Source: Halieaceae bacterium (GTDB taxonomy: Bacteria; Pseudomonadota; Gammaproteobacteria; Pseudomonadales; Halieaceae). Taken from it: a stretch of 23,203 nt of DNA. The stretch spans positions 17,182 to 40,384 of the forward strand of contig DPGN01000033.1 of assembly GCA_003523185.1 (NCBI GenBank). The letters run 5' to 3'. The position numbers and the translations under genes are program-made. This document shows, piece after piece, positions 1 through 9,092 of this stretch. The first letter of the stretch is position 1. Each line of letters begins with the position of its first letter. Under the pieces are notes generated by a model that was not told where the DNA came from, did no database searches, and saw only the letters and a program-made list of their open reading frames with translations.

Positions 1-32
1 TGGTTGCGATCGACATGAACGGTGACATCCAT
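1..32 (-). CDS. ybeY: YbeY endoribonuclease, N-terminal fragment (runs off the window)
   Basis: Only about ten codons are present, reading M-D-V-T-V-H-V-D-R-N from an ATG at 30-32. This ATG overlaps the TAA stop of the PhoH-like gene (TAATG), an arrangement typical of translational coupling. The identification rests on position: miaB, phoH/ybeZ and ybeY follow one another in many gammaproteobacteria. YbeY is a metal-dependent RNase in 16S rRNA maturation and ribosome quality control. The catalytic histidines lie outside the window, so family membership cannot be confirmed from sequence here. Confidence 0.7.
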   Translation of the reverse strand, partial: MDVTVHVDRN

Positions 33-1066
33 TACCGCCGCTCCTCCGAGTTTGCCATGATCGCGTCATGCTCCTCGTACGCATTAACCACGCGTTGGAC
101 TAACGGGTGGCGAACCACATCTTTCTTTCCGAACCAGGTGAAAGACACGCCGTCGACACCATCAAGTACCTGCGTCGCGTGCACAAGTCCTGAGGGCTGG
201 CCCCGCGGGAGGTCAATTTGAGTGGCATCACCGGTGATGACGGCAGTCGATCCAAAGCCCAAGCGAGTGAGGAACATCTTCATCTGCTCGCGGGTCGTGT
301 TCTGTGCTTCATCTAGGATAATGAAGGCATTGTTTAGCGTACGACCCCGCATGAATGCTAGCGGTGCCACCTCAATGATATTGCGCTCAATGTATTTGGC
401 GACCGTTTCGAATCCCAGCATCTCGTACAGTGCGTCATACAGGGGCCGCAAATAGGGATCCACTTTTTGGGTCAAATCCCCCGGTAGGAAGCCCAGTCGC
501 TCACCGGCCTCGACGGCGGGGCGGACCAGTAGGATGCGCTTAACGTCTTCTTCTAGAAGCGCTTGAACGGCACACGCTACGGCTAGGTAGGTTTTTCCTG
601 TACCTGCGGGACCTATTCCGAAGTTGAGATCGTGCCGTTGTATGTCCTTAACGTAATTGATCTGACTGTGACCGCGAGGCTTGACCGTGCCACGCTTTGT
701 CTTGATGCCTTTCACGATGGCAGCGTCCGAGGTGGTCGGCGATGACTTCAGAAGCTCAAGGTCCGCTTGCTGTAGTTGCAGGTGGATGGTCTCGGGACTC
801 AATCGGGTTCCCTGGGTTACGTCGCGGTAAAGTTTCTTGAGCAGTCGCTCACTCGACTCTCGCGCCGCATCAGGGCCGGATATTCGAATTTTGTTGCCTC
901 GATTGCTGATGGATACCCGTAATCGGTCCTCAATCAGCTTGAAATGGGCGTTCAGATGCCCGCAAAGCAGTGCAACATGCTTCGCGTCTTCAGGTTCTAG
1001 GGAAAATGAAGAGGATGTGATGTCCTCCCGACTGTCGGGCTCGGGAGGTGTCGGGTCAATGTCCAA
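32..1066 (-). CDS. ybeZ: PhoH-like (YbeZ) P-loop ATPase
   Basis: Cytoplasmic PhoH-family ATPase, the partner of YbeY and probably active in RNA or ribosome metabolism. The 344-residue protein has an N-terminal KH-like stretch (about 25-90) and a PhoH ATPase domain from about 130. The Walker A GPAGTGKT is at 152-159 and the Walker B FIILDEAQ at 248-255, with the family signature ITGDATQIDLP near 277-287. Length fits the family. The start must be the TTG at 1064-1066: an in-frame stop lies six codons upstream and no ATG or GTG occurs between them. Ribosome-binding sequence before it is weak. It follows miaB by 60 bp on the same strand and overlaps ybeY, so the three probably form an operon. Confidence 0.93.
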   Translation of the reverse strand: MDIDPTPPEPDSREDITSSSFSLEPEDAKHVALLCGHLNAHFKLIEDRLRVSISNRGNKIRISGPDAARESSERLLKKLYRDVTQGTRLSPETIHLQLQQADLELLKSSPTTSDAAIVKGIKTKRGTVKPRGHSQINYVKDIQRHDLNFGIGPAGTGKTYLAVACAVQALLEEDVKRILLVRPAVEAGERLGFLPGDLTQKVDPYLRPLYDALYEMLGFETVAKYIERNIIEVAPLAFMRGRTLNNAFIILDEAQNTTREQMKMFLTRLGFGSTAVITGDATQIDLPRGQPSGLVHATQVLDGVDGVSFTWFGKKDVVRHPLVQRVVNAYEEHDAIMANSEERR

Positions 1067-1126
1067 GGACTGTTTGGCCGCTCATATAGTTGTGGGCAGG
1101 TGAAGATACTTATCTTTCCGGCCATG

Positions 1127-2467
1127 TCAACTCAGAAGCACACCTCTAAGCGAGTTTGGGAGTGCCTCGAAGATCTCGACCCTCGCGAACTCGCCGATGA
1201 GGTCATGATCTAAGCACGAGAAATTGACCACTCGATTATTCTCTGTCCGACCCGCCAATTGCCCAGGATCTTTCTTGGATACGCCTGTTACCAGGATTTG
1301 CTGTGTCGTGCCTACCATACGGCGACTGATCGCCATGGCTTGCTGGTTGATGCGTGTTTGGAGCAACTGTAAGCGCTTTTTCTTCACTTCCTCAGGTGTT
1401 TCATCGACAAGATCGGATGCGGGTGTCCCCGGCCGAGCCGAGTAAATAAAGCTAAAGGACGTATCGAAACCAACATCTTCGATCAGCTTCATGGTCGCAA
1501 GGAAGTCCTGTTCGCTCTCACCGGGGAATCCAATAATGAAGTCAGAAGAAAGCGATATGTTTGGACGAATGGCTCTCAAGGCTCGAATCTTCGCTTTGTA
1601 TTCAATCGCTGTGTGGCCGCGCTTCATGGCCATCAAGATTCGGTCAGAGCCACTCTGCACCGGCAGGTGAAGGTGGTCGACTAACGCGGGGATGTCTCGA
1701 TAGCACTCAATAAGTGCATCACTAAACTCGACAGGATGCGATGTGGTGTATCGAATGCGCTCGATGCCGGGGACTAAATTGACCAAACCCAATAGCTCGG
1801 CGAAATCGACAATATCGCCCAAATGGTTCTCGCCTCGGTAGGCATTCACGTTCTGGCCAAGTAGGTTGACCTCTTTGACGCCCTCGTTTGCTAAGTGAGC
1901 GATCTCGGCAATGACATCATCGACAGGCCGTGAGACCTCTTCACCGCGAGTGTAGGGAACCACGCAAAAGGTGCAGTACTTGCTGCAGCCTTCCATGATG
2001 GAGACGAAGGCTGTCGCGCTGTCACTGGTCGGTTGCGGCAGACGATCGAACTTCTCAATCTCGGGAAACGAGATATCAACGACTGCGCTGTCGCACTCGC
2101 TTCGCGTTTCGAGCATCTCAGGCAATCGATGGAGTGTTTGCGGGCCAAAAATAAGGTCTACGTAGGGTGCGCGGTCGCTAATGGCCTCGCCCTCTTGGCT
2201 GGCAACGCAGCCACCCACGCCGATCACCACCTCTGGGCGCTCAGCTTTTATCGCTTTCCAACGTCCCAACTGATGAAAGACTTTTTCTTGCGCTTTCTCT
2301 CGAATAGAGCAGGTGTTCAGGAGAAGCACGTCGGCTTCCTCGGCGTTGTCGGTTCGCTCCATACCATGGCTTTCCTTGAGAAGGTCGCCCATGCGCGCAG
2401 AGTCGTACTCATTCATCTGGCAGCCATGTGTTTGGATAAAGACTTTAGACGGCGTTTTTGTGCTCAA
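1127..2467 (-). CDS. miaB: tRNA-2-methylthio-N6-dimethylallyladenosine synthase MiaB
   Basis: Radical-SAM methylthiotransferase that converts i6A37 to ms2i6A37 in tRNAs reading UNN codons. The N-terminal UPF0004 domain carries the three cluster cysteines C16 (THGCQMNEYDS), C53 (NTCSIRE) and C87 (GGCVA). The radical-SAM CxxxCxxC is C161, C165 and C168 (GCSKYCTFC), and a TRAM-like RNA-binding domain closes the 446-residue protein. All six cysteines are present, so the enzyme should be active. The start is a TTG at 2465-2467: the frame is closed by a TAA seven codons upstream, and the next Met (17) would remove C16. It is the first gene of the miaB-phoH-ybeY set, with a TATAAT -10 box about 30 bp upstream. 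Confidence 0.96.
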   Translation of the reverse strand: MSTKTPSKVFIQTHGCQMNEYDSARMGDLLKESHGMERTDNAEEADVLLLNTCSIREKAQEKVFHQLGRWKAIKAERPEVVIGVGGCVASQEGEAISDRAPYVDLIFGPQTLHRLPEMLETRSECDSAVVDISFPEIEKFDRLPQPTSDSATAFVSIMEGCSKYCTFCVVPYTRGEEVSRPVDDVIAEIAHLANEGVKEVNLLGQNVNAYRGENHLGDIVDFAELLGLVNLVPGIERIRYTTSHPVEFSDALIECYRDIPALVDHLHLPVQSGSDRILMAMKRGHTAIEYKAKIRALRAIRPNISLSSDFIIGFPGESEQDFLATMKLIEDVGFDTSFSFIYSARPGTPASDLVDETPEEVKKKRLQLLQTRINQQAMAISRRMVGTTQQILVTGVSKKDPGQLAGRTENNRVVNFSCLDHDLIGEFARVEIFEALPNSLRGVLLS

Positions 2468-2498
2468 TTGCGTGTGCTCGAAAGATTAGTAACGCGCT

Positions 2499-2504
2499 AT
2501 TATA
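2499..2504 (-). promoter_or_regulatory. Candidate -10 box of the miaB operon
   Basis: Perfect TATAAT on the minus strand, 31 bp before the TTG start of miaB, in the divergent miaB/DUF1820 intergenic region. The sequence 17 bp further upstream is not a recognisable TTGACA, so the assignment rests on the -10 match and its position. Confidence 0.5.
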
Positions 2505-2589
2505 CCGACGTACACAGGGATTTGGCCTCCCCAAAAACCTTTCGAATTTTGGCAAAAGTGGTAGCATCGCCCGCCCGCATCGGAACAAC

Positions 2590-2940
2590 ATGAGCACTAT
2601 GTCGAACCAACCGGTCTACAAAATCATTTTTCACAACGGTAAACAGATCTTCGAGGTCTACGCCAAACACATCTATCAGAGCGATATGTGGGGTTTTGTG
2701 GAAATTGAGGAGATGCTATTTGGCGAACGCTCGGCGATTTTGGTTGATCCGGGCGAAGAGAAGCTCAAGTCCGAGTTTTCAGGGGTGAAGCGAAGTTACA
2801 TCCCAATGCAATCGATCATCCGCATTGATGAAGTAGAAAAGCAGGGTGCTGCCAAGGTCAGTGAAGGCGGGGACTCGGGCAAAATTGCGAACTTCCCACT
2901 GACGCCCAATATGTCGTCAAGCGTATCATCAGAGGAATAA
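2590..2940 (+). CDS. DUF1820 family protein
   Basis: A 116-residue soluble protein whose body (VYKIIFHNGKQIFEVYAK..., GERSAILVDPGEEKLKSEF, SIIRIDEVEKQG) matches the DUF1820 family as I know it from Pseudomonas and relatives. There the gene also sits divergently next to miaB. Function is unknown. No signal peptide or membrane segment is seen. The C-terminal 25 residues are low complexity and Ser-rich. I chose the ATG at 2590 because GGAAC stands 6-8 bp before it; a second in-frame ATG at 2599 is possible and fits the family N-terminus (MSNQPVYK) equally well. It ends 2 bp from the convergent cmoB stop. Confidence 0.85.
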   Translation: MSTMSNQPVYKIIFHNGKQIFEVYAKHIYQSDMWGFVEIEEMLFGERSAILVDPGEEKLKSEFSGVKRSYIPMQSIIRIDEVEKQGAAKVSEGGDSGKIANFPLTPNMSSSVSSEE

Positions 2941-2942
2941 GG

Positions 2943-3935
2943 CTACGGTAAGCGTGCGGTGACAATGGCACGCATGGGCGCCGGATGGCCTTCGACCGTC
3001 CTGTTGTTATCAGCGCTGTCGAGAAAGTTTGACAGAGAATAAAACGTCATCCAGTCGGTCGAGCGCTGTTCGGCTACTGTGGTCTGATTTACGTCAATCA
3101 GCGTCACATCAACAAATCCTGTCTTGCTCATCCACTTCATGAGCGCCGCCGGGCTCGGCAAAAACCATACGTTACCCATGCGAGCGTAGCGATCCGGAGG
3201 GACAAAAACGGTGTCCTCGCCACCCTCTATGACCAATGTCTCTAAAACCAGCTGACCGCCCGAGACCAAGGTGTCGCGCAGATCCGTCAGGTGGTCAATC
3301 GGCGACCGGCGATGGTAAAGCACGCCCATGGAGAAGGTGGTATCAAAGGCTTTTAGTTTCGGCGGTAATTGTTCTAACGCTAGCGGCAGCACATGAACGG
3401 TATCGATATTCAGGTAACGCTGGATAGCTTTGAATTGCAGTACGAACAATGGTGTTGGATCAATGCCAATAACCTCCGCAGCTCCGGCACCTTTCATCCT
3501 CCAGCAGTGATAACCGCTCCCACAACCGACGTCCAATACGCGCCGGCCCTTCAGGGAATCTATAGCGTGTGCCAGTCGATCCCATTTGAAGTCTGATCGC
3601 CATTCGGTATCGATGTTTACACCAAAGAGTGAATAAGGCCCTTTGCGCCAGGGGTGCAAGCCGCGCAGCGCAGTTTCGAGTTCCATGAGCGTCTCTGCAT
3701 TCACCGTGCCGGACGCAGTGATGGCATTGGTATCGAGGTCGATCACCTCCGCTTCAAGTGACGGCAGAGCGGCGACAGCGGCTCGCCAGCGCGGTAGGTC
3801 ACCGAACCGTTTTTCTGACATGCCTTGAGAGAACTGATCGGGCATATCCCGTAGCCAGTCACGAAGGCTCATCTTTTCCCATCGACGGTCGAAGGCTTCG
3901 ATATCAGCAATGAGTTCTGGCGGTGTCTCAAACAT
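2943..3935 (-). CDS. cmoB: tRNA U34 carboxymethyltransferase CmoB
   Basis: Transfers the carboxymethyl group of carboxy-SAM to 5-hydroxyuridine-34, giving cmo5U at the wobble position of tRNAs for four-codon boxes. The 330-residue protein has the family N-terminal region and the signature HPWRKGPYSLFGVNIDTEW at 94-112. It then has the Rossmann SAM-site motif VLDVGCGSGYH at 133-143 and a methyltransferase body (FSMGVLYHRRSP). Length is as in E. coli CmoB (323). The gene follows cmoA by 15 bp on the same strand, the usual order of substrate-making enzyme then transferase, so the pair is likely one transcript. It converges on DUF1820 with only 2 bp between stops. Confidence 0.96.
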   Translation of the reverse strand: MFETPPELIADIEAFDRRWEKMSLRDWLRDMPDQFSQGMSEKRFGDLPRWRAAVAALPSLEAEVIDLDTNAITASGTVNAETLMELETALRGLHPWRKGPYSLFGVNIDTEWRSDFKWDRLAHAIDSLKGRRVLDVGCGSGYHCWRMKGAGAAEVIGIDPTPLFVLQFKAIQRYLNIDTVHVLPLALEQLPPKLKAFDTTFSMGVLYHRRSPIDHLTDLRDTLVSGGQLVLETLVIEGGEDTVFVPPDRYARMGNVWFLPSPAALMKWMSKTGFVDVTLIDVNQTTVAEQRSTDWMTFYSLSNFLDSADNNRTVEGHPAPMRAIVTARLP

Positions 3936-3950
3936 TTCAGGCAGTGCCGT

Positions 3951-4721
3951 TTAGGCGATGGCGATAAAAGAGGCGAAATTCAGGCACTGGAACCAAATGC
4001 TAGAGCGTGAGAAGCCGGCCTCAGTTAGCCGCTGCGTGTGTGTCTCAGCCGTTTCCGGAATCAGTACGTTTTCAATGGCATCGCGCTTCTGAGCAATCTC
4101 CAGATCGGAATAGCCCTGAGATCGCTTGAAGTCGTGATGCAGATCGATCATCAGCGTATCCATGTCAGGGTCGGGTAGCGTCAACTTTTCGGACAGTATG
4201 AGGAGTCCACCCGGCACCATCGCCTTGCGTATTTTTGTGAGTAACGACAATCGCTGTTCTATGGGGATGAACTGAAGTGTGAAGTTCATGATAACCACGC
4301 TACTCCGCTCGAGCGGGAGCGTCGTCACATCCGCGAGATGCCATGTAATGTCCGAGTCAATCTCTTGCGCTTTGTTGATCATTGCCGGCGAGTTATCGAC
4401 ACCGACAAGACGACAGTCGCGGCCATTGAGCGCACCCTCAACAGAGCGAATGGACTCGCCCAGGGAGCACCCTAAGTCATAAATATGAGTCCCTTCCTGA
4501 GCGTATTGTTCACTCAGGATCCCACTCATTCGAACCACGGTACCGTAGCCCGGTACGGATCGCTGAATCATATCCGGAAAGACATCGACAACCGCGTCAT
4601 TGAAGCTAAAGGTGGATGGCTCCGCCACCAGTTCAGCGAACAGCGTATCTCGATGATTGGGGGTTGCGTTGTCTGTCATAAGTGATCGGTCATTGAGCTT
4701 AAGACGAATAATATCAGGCAT
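3951..4721 (-). CDS. cmoA: Carboxy-SAM synthase CmoA
   Basis: Makes carboxy-S-adenosylmethionine from SAM and prephenate for CmoB. SAM-fold motif YDLGCSLGES is at 81-90 and family blocks VFPDMIQRSVPGYG (47-60), MNFTLQF and LHHDFKRSQGYSDLEI are clear. The frame opens at ATG 4719-4721 (256 residues), but the family N-terminus normally begins near HRDTLF. The ATG at 4677-4679 (residue 15, MTDNATPNHRDTLF) therefore gives the more usual length, 242. Neither start has a good Shine-Dalgarno, so the choice is open. The shorter form would leave about 100 bp for two divergent promoters before the aminotransferase gene. Confidence 0.94.
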   Translation of the reverse strand: MPDIIRLKLNDRSLMTDNATPNHRDTLFAELVAEPSTFSFNDAVVDVFPDMIQRSVPGYGTVVRMSGILSEQYAQEGTHIYDLGCSLGESIRSVEGALNGRDCRLVGVDNSPAMINKAQEIDSDITWHLADVTTLPLERSSVVIMNFTLQFIPIEQRLSLLTKIRKAMVPGGLLILSEKLTLPDPDMDTLMIDLHHDFKRSQGYSDLEIAQKRDAIENVLIPETAETHTQRLTEAGFSRSSIWFQCLNFASFIAIA

Positions 4722-4781
4722 TTAAGGGAGTTCGGCCTTGCCGTATACTCCGCCCTCATTTTTTTACTGAAAGAGTCACCG

Positions 4782-5966
4782 ATGTTAGAGCAGCTCTCCG
4801 TACTTCCTCCCGATCCGATTCTTGGACTTGCCGCTGCCTGCCGTGCGGACCCAAATCCAGACAAAATCGATTTAACGGTCGGTGTGTACATGGACGAGGA
4901 CGGTATTTGCCCGGTGTTTGAGGCAGTAAAACAAGCGCAAGCTGCGCTCGTGGCGGAGGAGGTCACCAAGGCCTATCTGCCCGCCGCTGGCGATGTGGCT
5001 TATCTGACAGGAATGAAGACGCTGGTCTTTGGTGATGACCTTGCGGGTGACGGGTCGCATATCACGACAGTCCAGACGCCTGGCGGTTGCGGTGCGCTCA
5101 GAATTGCATCCGAGGTGCTGGCTGCGGCATCGCCCGATGCCACTGTTTGGATCAGCAATCCCACATGGCCCGTCCACATTCCGCTTATGGGGTCGGTGGG
5201 CTTGAAGTTCGCCACATACAGCTATTACGACCCGGCCTCGCACGGTGTCGATTTCTCGGGCATGGTTGATGATCTGAAAGGCGCCAAAGCGGGCGACGTG
5301 GTTCTCTTACACGGATGCTGTCACAACCCGTCTGGCGCTGATCTGACGCTCGAGCAGTGGTCGGTGATTGCTGATATGGCGATCGCTCAGGGCTTCACTG
5401 TACTCGTGGATTTGGCTTATCAGGGTATGGGGCAAGGCCTTGCCGAAGATGTGGCAGGCTTGCGATTGCTAGCGACTCGGTTAGGAGAGTTGATTGTTGC
5501 TGCCTCCTGTTCGAAGAACCTGGGGCTCTATCGTGAGAGAACAGGGGTTGCCCTGTTTTATGGTAAAGATACCCAAACAGCAGCGGCGACCCAGAGCCAT
5601 GGTCTGGGTGCGGCTCGCCGTGTCTACTCCATGCCACCTGCGCACGGCGCTTTGCTCGCTGGGCGCGTATTAAGCACGCCCGAACTGCGCGCGTCGTGGG
5701 AAGCGGAGCTCAGTCAAATCTGCCGCCGTATGATCTCACTCCGGACACAGTTGTCCGACAAACTGTCGGCGAAGACCGATCGGGATTTCTCCTTCATTGC
5801 CAAGGAAAACGGCATGTTCTCGTTCCTCGGCTTATCGGTTGAGCAGGCTCAGGGTCTGCGTAAAGAGCGTGGTCTCTACATGCTGGATTCTTCGCGTATT
5901 AACGTTGCGGCGTTGAATGATCACAATATGGATATCGTCGTGGATGCCGTGGCGTCCATTCTATGA
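4782..5966 (+). CDS. Aspartate/aromatic amino acid aminotransferase (class I PLP enzyme)
   Basis: PLP-dependent transaminase of the AspC/TyrB subgroup; probable substrates are aspartate, tyrosine or phenylalanine with 2-oxoglutarate. The 394-residue cytoplasmic protein shows the cofactor lysine K245 in SCSKNLGLYRERTG. It also has N182 of HNPSG, D210 and Y213 in LVDLAYQG, the substrate-side W129 in NPTWP, and R372 in SSRINVAAL, which should bind the alpha-carboxylate. Everything needed for catalysis is present. The sequence does not let me separate aspartate from aromatic preference. GAAAGAG precedes the ATG by about 8 bp, and TATACT at 4744-4749 could be its -10 box. Stop codons of this gene and uup lie 2 bp apart, tail to tail. 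Confidence 0.9.
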   Translation: MLEQLSVLPPDPILGLAAACRADPNPDKIDLTVGVYMDEDGICPVFEAVKQAQAALVAEEVTKAYLPAAGDVAYLTGMKTLVFGDDLAGDGSHITTVQTPGGCGALRIASEVLAAASPDATVWISNPTWPVHIPLMGSVGLKFATYSYYDPASHGVDFSGMVDDLKGAKAGDVVLLHGCCHNPSGADLTLEQWSVIADMAIAQGFTVLVDLAYQGMGQGLAEDVAGLRLLATRLGELIVAASCSKNLGLYRERTGVALFYGKDTQTAAATQSHGLGAARRVYSMPPAHGALLAGRVLSTPELRASWEAELSQICRRMISLRTQLSDKLSAKTDRDFSFIAKENGMFSFLGLSVEQAQGLRKERGLYMLDSSRINVAALNDHNMDIVVDAVASIL

Positions 5967-5968
5967 CG

Positions 5969-7909
5969 TCAGCCCTCGAGTTCGATTAACCGCTCCAGTG
6001 CGTTATCAAGCGACTCGCCGACTTGCGTGAGTTGCTCGAGGGTTTTGCCGACCTCGGTGGGGTCGCCATTAAAAAAGTTGGCGCTACCGGTTTTGCTCTC
6101 GAGCTCAGCTTGCTGCTCTTCCAACGACGCAATCAGTTCAGGAAGCTCATCGAGTTCGCGCTGTTCTTTGTAACTGAGCTTGCGTTTTTGTGGTGCTGAC
6201 TTTGCTGCGTGCTGCTCTTTTGACTGATGACCGTTATTGTCGATCTGATGGGTCTTAGTTTGGAGCTGATGGCTCTGTTTCGCAGCTTTCGTGACGCTTC
6301 GGGCCTCATCAACAGTACTGAGTAGGGTGCCGCCCCGTGCCTCCCAGTCAGAAAAATTGCCTGCTTGCTCCTCTACGTTGCCATACTCGTCAATGACTAG
6401 GAGGCTTGTCACAACGCGATCCATAAAGTCCCGGTCGTGACTTACGAGAACGACCGTTCCCGAAAACTCGAGGAGTACCTCCTCTAATAGCTCAAGTGTC
6501 TCAATATCGAGATCGTTCGTGGGCTCATCCAGCACCAATAAGTTGGCGGGTTGAGTAAAGAGTTTGGCCAAAATAGCCCTGTTTCGCTCTCCACCGGAGA
6601 GTACTTTTGTTGGCGCTCTCACGCGGTCTGGTGAAAATAGGAAGTCGCCTAGATAGCCAATTGCGTGACGCTTCTTGCCGTCAATTTCGATAAACTCCTG
6701 ACCGCCACAAATGTTGTCGATCAGCGTTCCATTGGGATCCAAGTGGCCCCTTAACTGATCAGAATAAGCGACCTGCAGTTTTGTGCCTGTCTTCACCTGC
6801 CCTGTGGATGGCTCAATGTCACCGAGTAACATCTTGATGAGCGTTGTTTTCCCCGCGCCGTTTCGACCGACAATGCCAACGCGATCGCCGCGTTGGATGA
6901 TGGTATTAACCCCCGTAATGATGGGTCGCTCATCGTAGGCGACAGAGGCGTCTTTGACGTCAGCGACTAATTTGCCCGAGAGTGTTGCGTTCTCCAGTGA
7001 AATGCTTGCTTTGCCAACTTGGCTTCGGCGAGCCGCTCTATCCTCGCGCAAGGCTTTGAGGCGGCGAACACGCCCCTCATTGCGCGTTCTTCGTGCTTTG
7101 ATGCCTTGACGGATCCACGCTTCCTCTTGAGCGAGTTTTTTATCGAACAGTGCGTTCGCCGTTGCCTCCGCCGCCAGCTGCTCTGCTCGATGCTTCAAAA
7201 AGTCCCGGTAGCTACCTTCCCACAGCGTCAGCAGGCCTCTATCCAACTCTCCGATCCTATTGGCGATCGCCTGAAGGAATCGCCGGTCGTGCGTGATAAG
7301 CACGATGGCCCCACTGAAAGTTTGAAGCTGCTGCTCCAGCCAGATGATGGTCGGGATGTCCAGGTGGTTTGTCGGCTCATCCAGGAGTAAGACGTCAGGT
7401 TCCGAAACCAGCGCACGAGCCAGCGCAACGCGTCGACGCCACCCGCCTGATAGGTCCTGCAGTTTGGCCTGGCCGTCGAGACCCAGTTGAGACAATGTCG
7501 TCTCTACCCTGTTTTGAAGCGACCAGCCGTCATGCGTATCCAGCGCCTGCTGAATGCTCGCCATCCGAGCTAAGTCGGCGTCCGTCTCCGCGCCTAGCAG
7601 CTCCGCATAAGCCACGAGTAGCTCACCGACCTCATCGAGGCCGCCAGCCACCCAATCAAAAACCGTCGCATCGCCCTCTATAGGAAGCTCTTGCTCTAAA
7701 CGGGCTAGCTTCACCGTAGGATCCAGCCATCGCTCTCCGCCATCAAGTTGCTGTTCGCCCGTCAGCGCCCGAAACAAGGTTGTTTTTCCAACCCCATTAC
7801 GGCCCAACAATCCCAGACGCTCTCCCTTTGCGATAGTGAGATCAAGGTTGTCGAGAATGACTTGCGTACCGAAATGCAGTTCGGCATGACTCAAACGCAA
7901 GAGCGTCAT
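5969..7909 (-). CDS. uup: ABC-F family ATPase, Uup-type
   Basis: Soluble tandem ABC ATPase of the translation-associated ABC-F group, not a transporter. Domain 1 has Walker A GRNGVGKT (36-43), signature LSGGW (153-157) and Walker B VLLLDEPTNHLD. A charged inter-domain linker rich in Arg follows (about 240-300). Domain 2 has Walker A GRNGAGKT (348-355), signature LSGGE (437-441) and Walker B LLVLDEPTNDLD. A Gln/Lys-rich spacer (540-577) leads to a coiled-coil C-terminal domain (578-646), which distinguishes Uup from EttA. The 646 residues match Uup. AAGGAG lies 9 bp before the ATG. Uup in E. coli is linked to ribosome function and transposon excision. Confidence 0.93.
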   Translation of the reverse strand: MTLLRLSHAELHFGTQVILDNLDLTIAKGERLGLLGRNGVGKTTLFRALTGEQQLDGGERWLDPTVKLARLEQELPIEGDATVFDWVAGGLDEVGELLVAYAELLGAETDADLARMASIQQALDTHDGWSLQNRVETTLSQLGLDGQAKLQDLSGGWRRRVALARALVSEPDVLLLDEPTNHLDIPTIIWLEQQLQTFSGAIVLITHDRRFLQAIANRIGELDRGLLTLWEGSYRDFLKHRAEQLAAEATANALFDKKLAQEEAWIRQGIKARRTRNEGRVRRLKALREDRAARRSQVGKASISLENATLSGKLVADVKDASVAYDERPIITGVNTIIQRGDRVGIVGRNGAGKTTLIKMLLGDIEPSTGQVKTGTKLQVAYSDQLRGHLDPNGTLIDNICGGQEFIEIDGKKRHAIGYLGDFLFSPDRVRAPTKVLSGGERNRAILAKLFTQPANLLVLDEPTNDLDIETLELLEEVLLEFSGTVVLVSHDRDFMDRVVTSLLVIDEYGNVEEQAGNFSDWEARGGTLLSTVDEARSVTKAAKQSHQLQTKTHQIDNNGHQSKEQHAAKSAPQKRKLSYKEQRELDELPELIASLEEQQAELESKTGSANFFNGDPTEVGKTLEQLTQVGESLDNALERLIELEG

Positions 7910-8002
7910 ATTGGGTACTCCTTCACAGAAATGAGAGTGTACTTCAGTACCCGATTTGCCTGTCGATTTTGTTAAACTAGTGCCGTCGTTTAGGGGGGCA
8001 AA

Positions 8003-9031
8003 ATGACAACAGCAGTTTACAACCAGGATGATAAACTGATCGGCCGCTGGCTGACGGTTTGTGCCGTGACCATTTTCGGGATGATTTTACTCGGGGGTGT
8101 TACCCGCCTTACGGAGTCGGGTCTCTCCATGGTCGATTGGCGTCCCATTATGGGGGTGATGCCGCCCTTATCGACTGAGGACTGGGTCTACCTCTTTGAT
8201 CAGTACAAACTGTATCCCGAATATCAGCTAGTCAATCAGGGCATGACGCTGCCGGAGTTCAAGCAGATCTTTTGGTTCGAATATCTGCATCGCATGCTAG
8301 GTCGATTGATCGGTCTAATGTTCTTCGTTCCCCTTATGGTGTTTCTGTGGATGGGCAAGGTGCGAGCGTCACTAAAGCCCCACTTGTTCGCACTGCTTTT
8401 CCTCGGCGGATGTCAGGGGTTGATGGGTTGGTACATGGTCCAAAGTGGTTTAGTAGATCGTCCTGATGTGTCTCAGTATCGGCTAACAGCCCATTTAGGT
8501 CTTGCGATCGCTATTTACGCCTACATTGTCTGGTTGATCATTGGTTTGTTCTCTCCCGAGAGACGACAGCGAGATGGGGCGCTCAACAGTGTCTTTGGCA
8601 TCATTGGGCTCGTTTATCTGATGATTCTCAGTGGCGGCTTCGTCGCTGGAACCAATGCCGGACTGTCGTTTCCGACCTGGCCATTGATGGGCGACAGTTT
8701 TGTACCGCCGGCGCTTTACCGAGACGGAGTAAGTTCGGCTTTCGAGCAGGTGACAACTATTCACTTTAACCATCGAATGTTGGCCTATCTCACCGGAGTT
8801 GTGCTGATCACCGCGGCAGTGCGCGGCTTGCTGACAACGACAGACCGGCGGCTCAAGCTAGCGAGTATTCTGATGCTCATCGCGGTGTGCTTTCAGATCG
8901 TACTTGGCATATCCACGGTATTGTCGCAAGTCGATATCGCGATTGCGGCGGGTCATCAGAGCGGCGCAGTGGTGCTCCTGACCGCGGTTCTTTTTTGGGT
9001 GCATGTGTACGTAACACAGAGCGCCTATTAA
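8003..9031 (+). CDS. ctaA: Heme A synthase, COX15/CtaA family
   Basis: Inner-membrane enzyme that oxidises the C8 methyl of heme O to make heme A for aa3-type cytochrome oxidases. The 342-residue protein has about eight hydrophobic segments and the four expected heme-ligand histidines: H96 (EYLHRMLGR), H164 (LTAHLGLA), H257 (FNHRMLAYL) and H318 (AAGHQSGA). The N-terminal GGVTRLTESGLSMVDWRPI and the GTNAGLSFPTWPLM block are of the alphaproteobacterial/mitochondrial COX15 type rather than the short Bacillus CtaA type. An AGGGGGG ribosome-binding site stands a few bases before the ATG. No ctaB or oxidase subunit genes are nearby, so this copy is separate from any oxidase operon within the window. 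Confidence 0.93.
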   Translation: MTTAVYNQDDKLIGRWLTVCAVTIFGMILLGGVTRLTESGLSMVDWRPIMGVMPPLSTEDWVYLFDQYKLYPEYQLVNQGMTLPEFKQIFWFEYLHRMLGRLIGLMFFVPLMVFLWMGKVRASLKPHLFALLFLGGCQGLMGWYMVQSGLVDRPDVSQYRLTAHLGLAIAIYAYIVWLIIGLFSPERRQRDGALNSVFGIIGLVYLMILSGGFVAGTNAGLSFPTWPLMGDSFVPPALYRDGVSSAFEQVTTIHFNHRMLAYLTGVVLITAAVRGLLTTTDRRLKLASILMLIAVCFQIVLGISTVLSQVDIAIAAGHQSGAVVLLTAVLFWVHVYVTQSAY

Positions 9032-9092
9032 GATCACTTTATTTGCTCAATCCTGAGCTAAAAATTCTGTTTTGTTGATCGCCTGAGTTAAC

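Noticed and set aside
2033..2593. 186-codon plus-strand frame antisense to miaB
   Set aside because: miaB on the other strand has all catalytic cysteines; this frame is its shadow.
9045..9058. Hairpin GCTCA-atcc-TGAGC after ctaA
   Set aside because: Only five base pairs and no T run directly after it; too weak to call a terminator.
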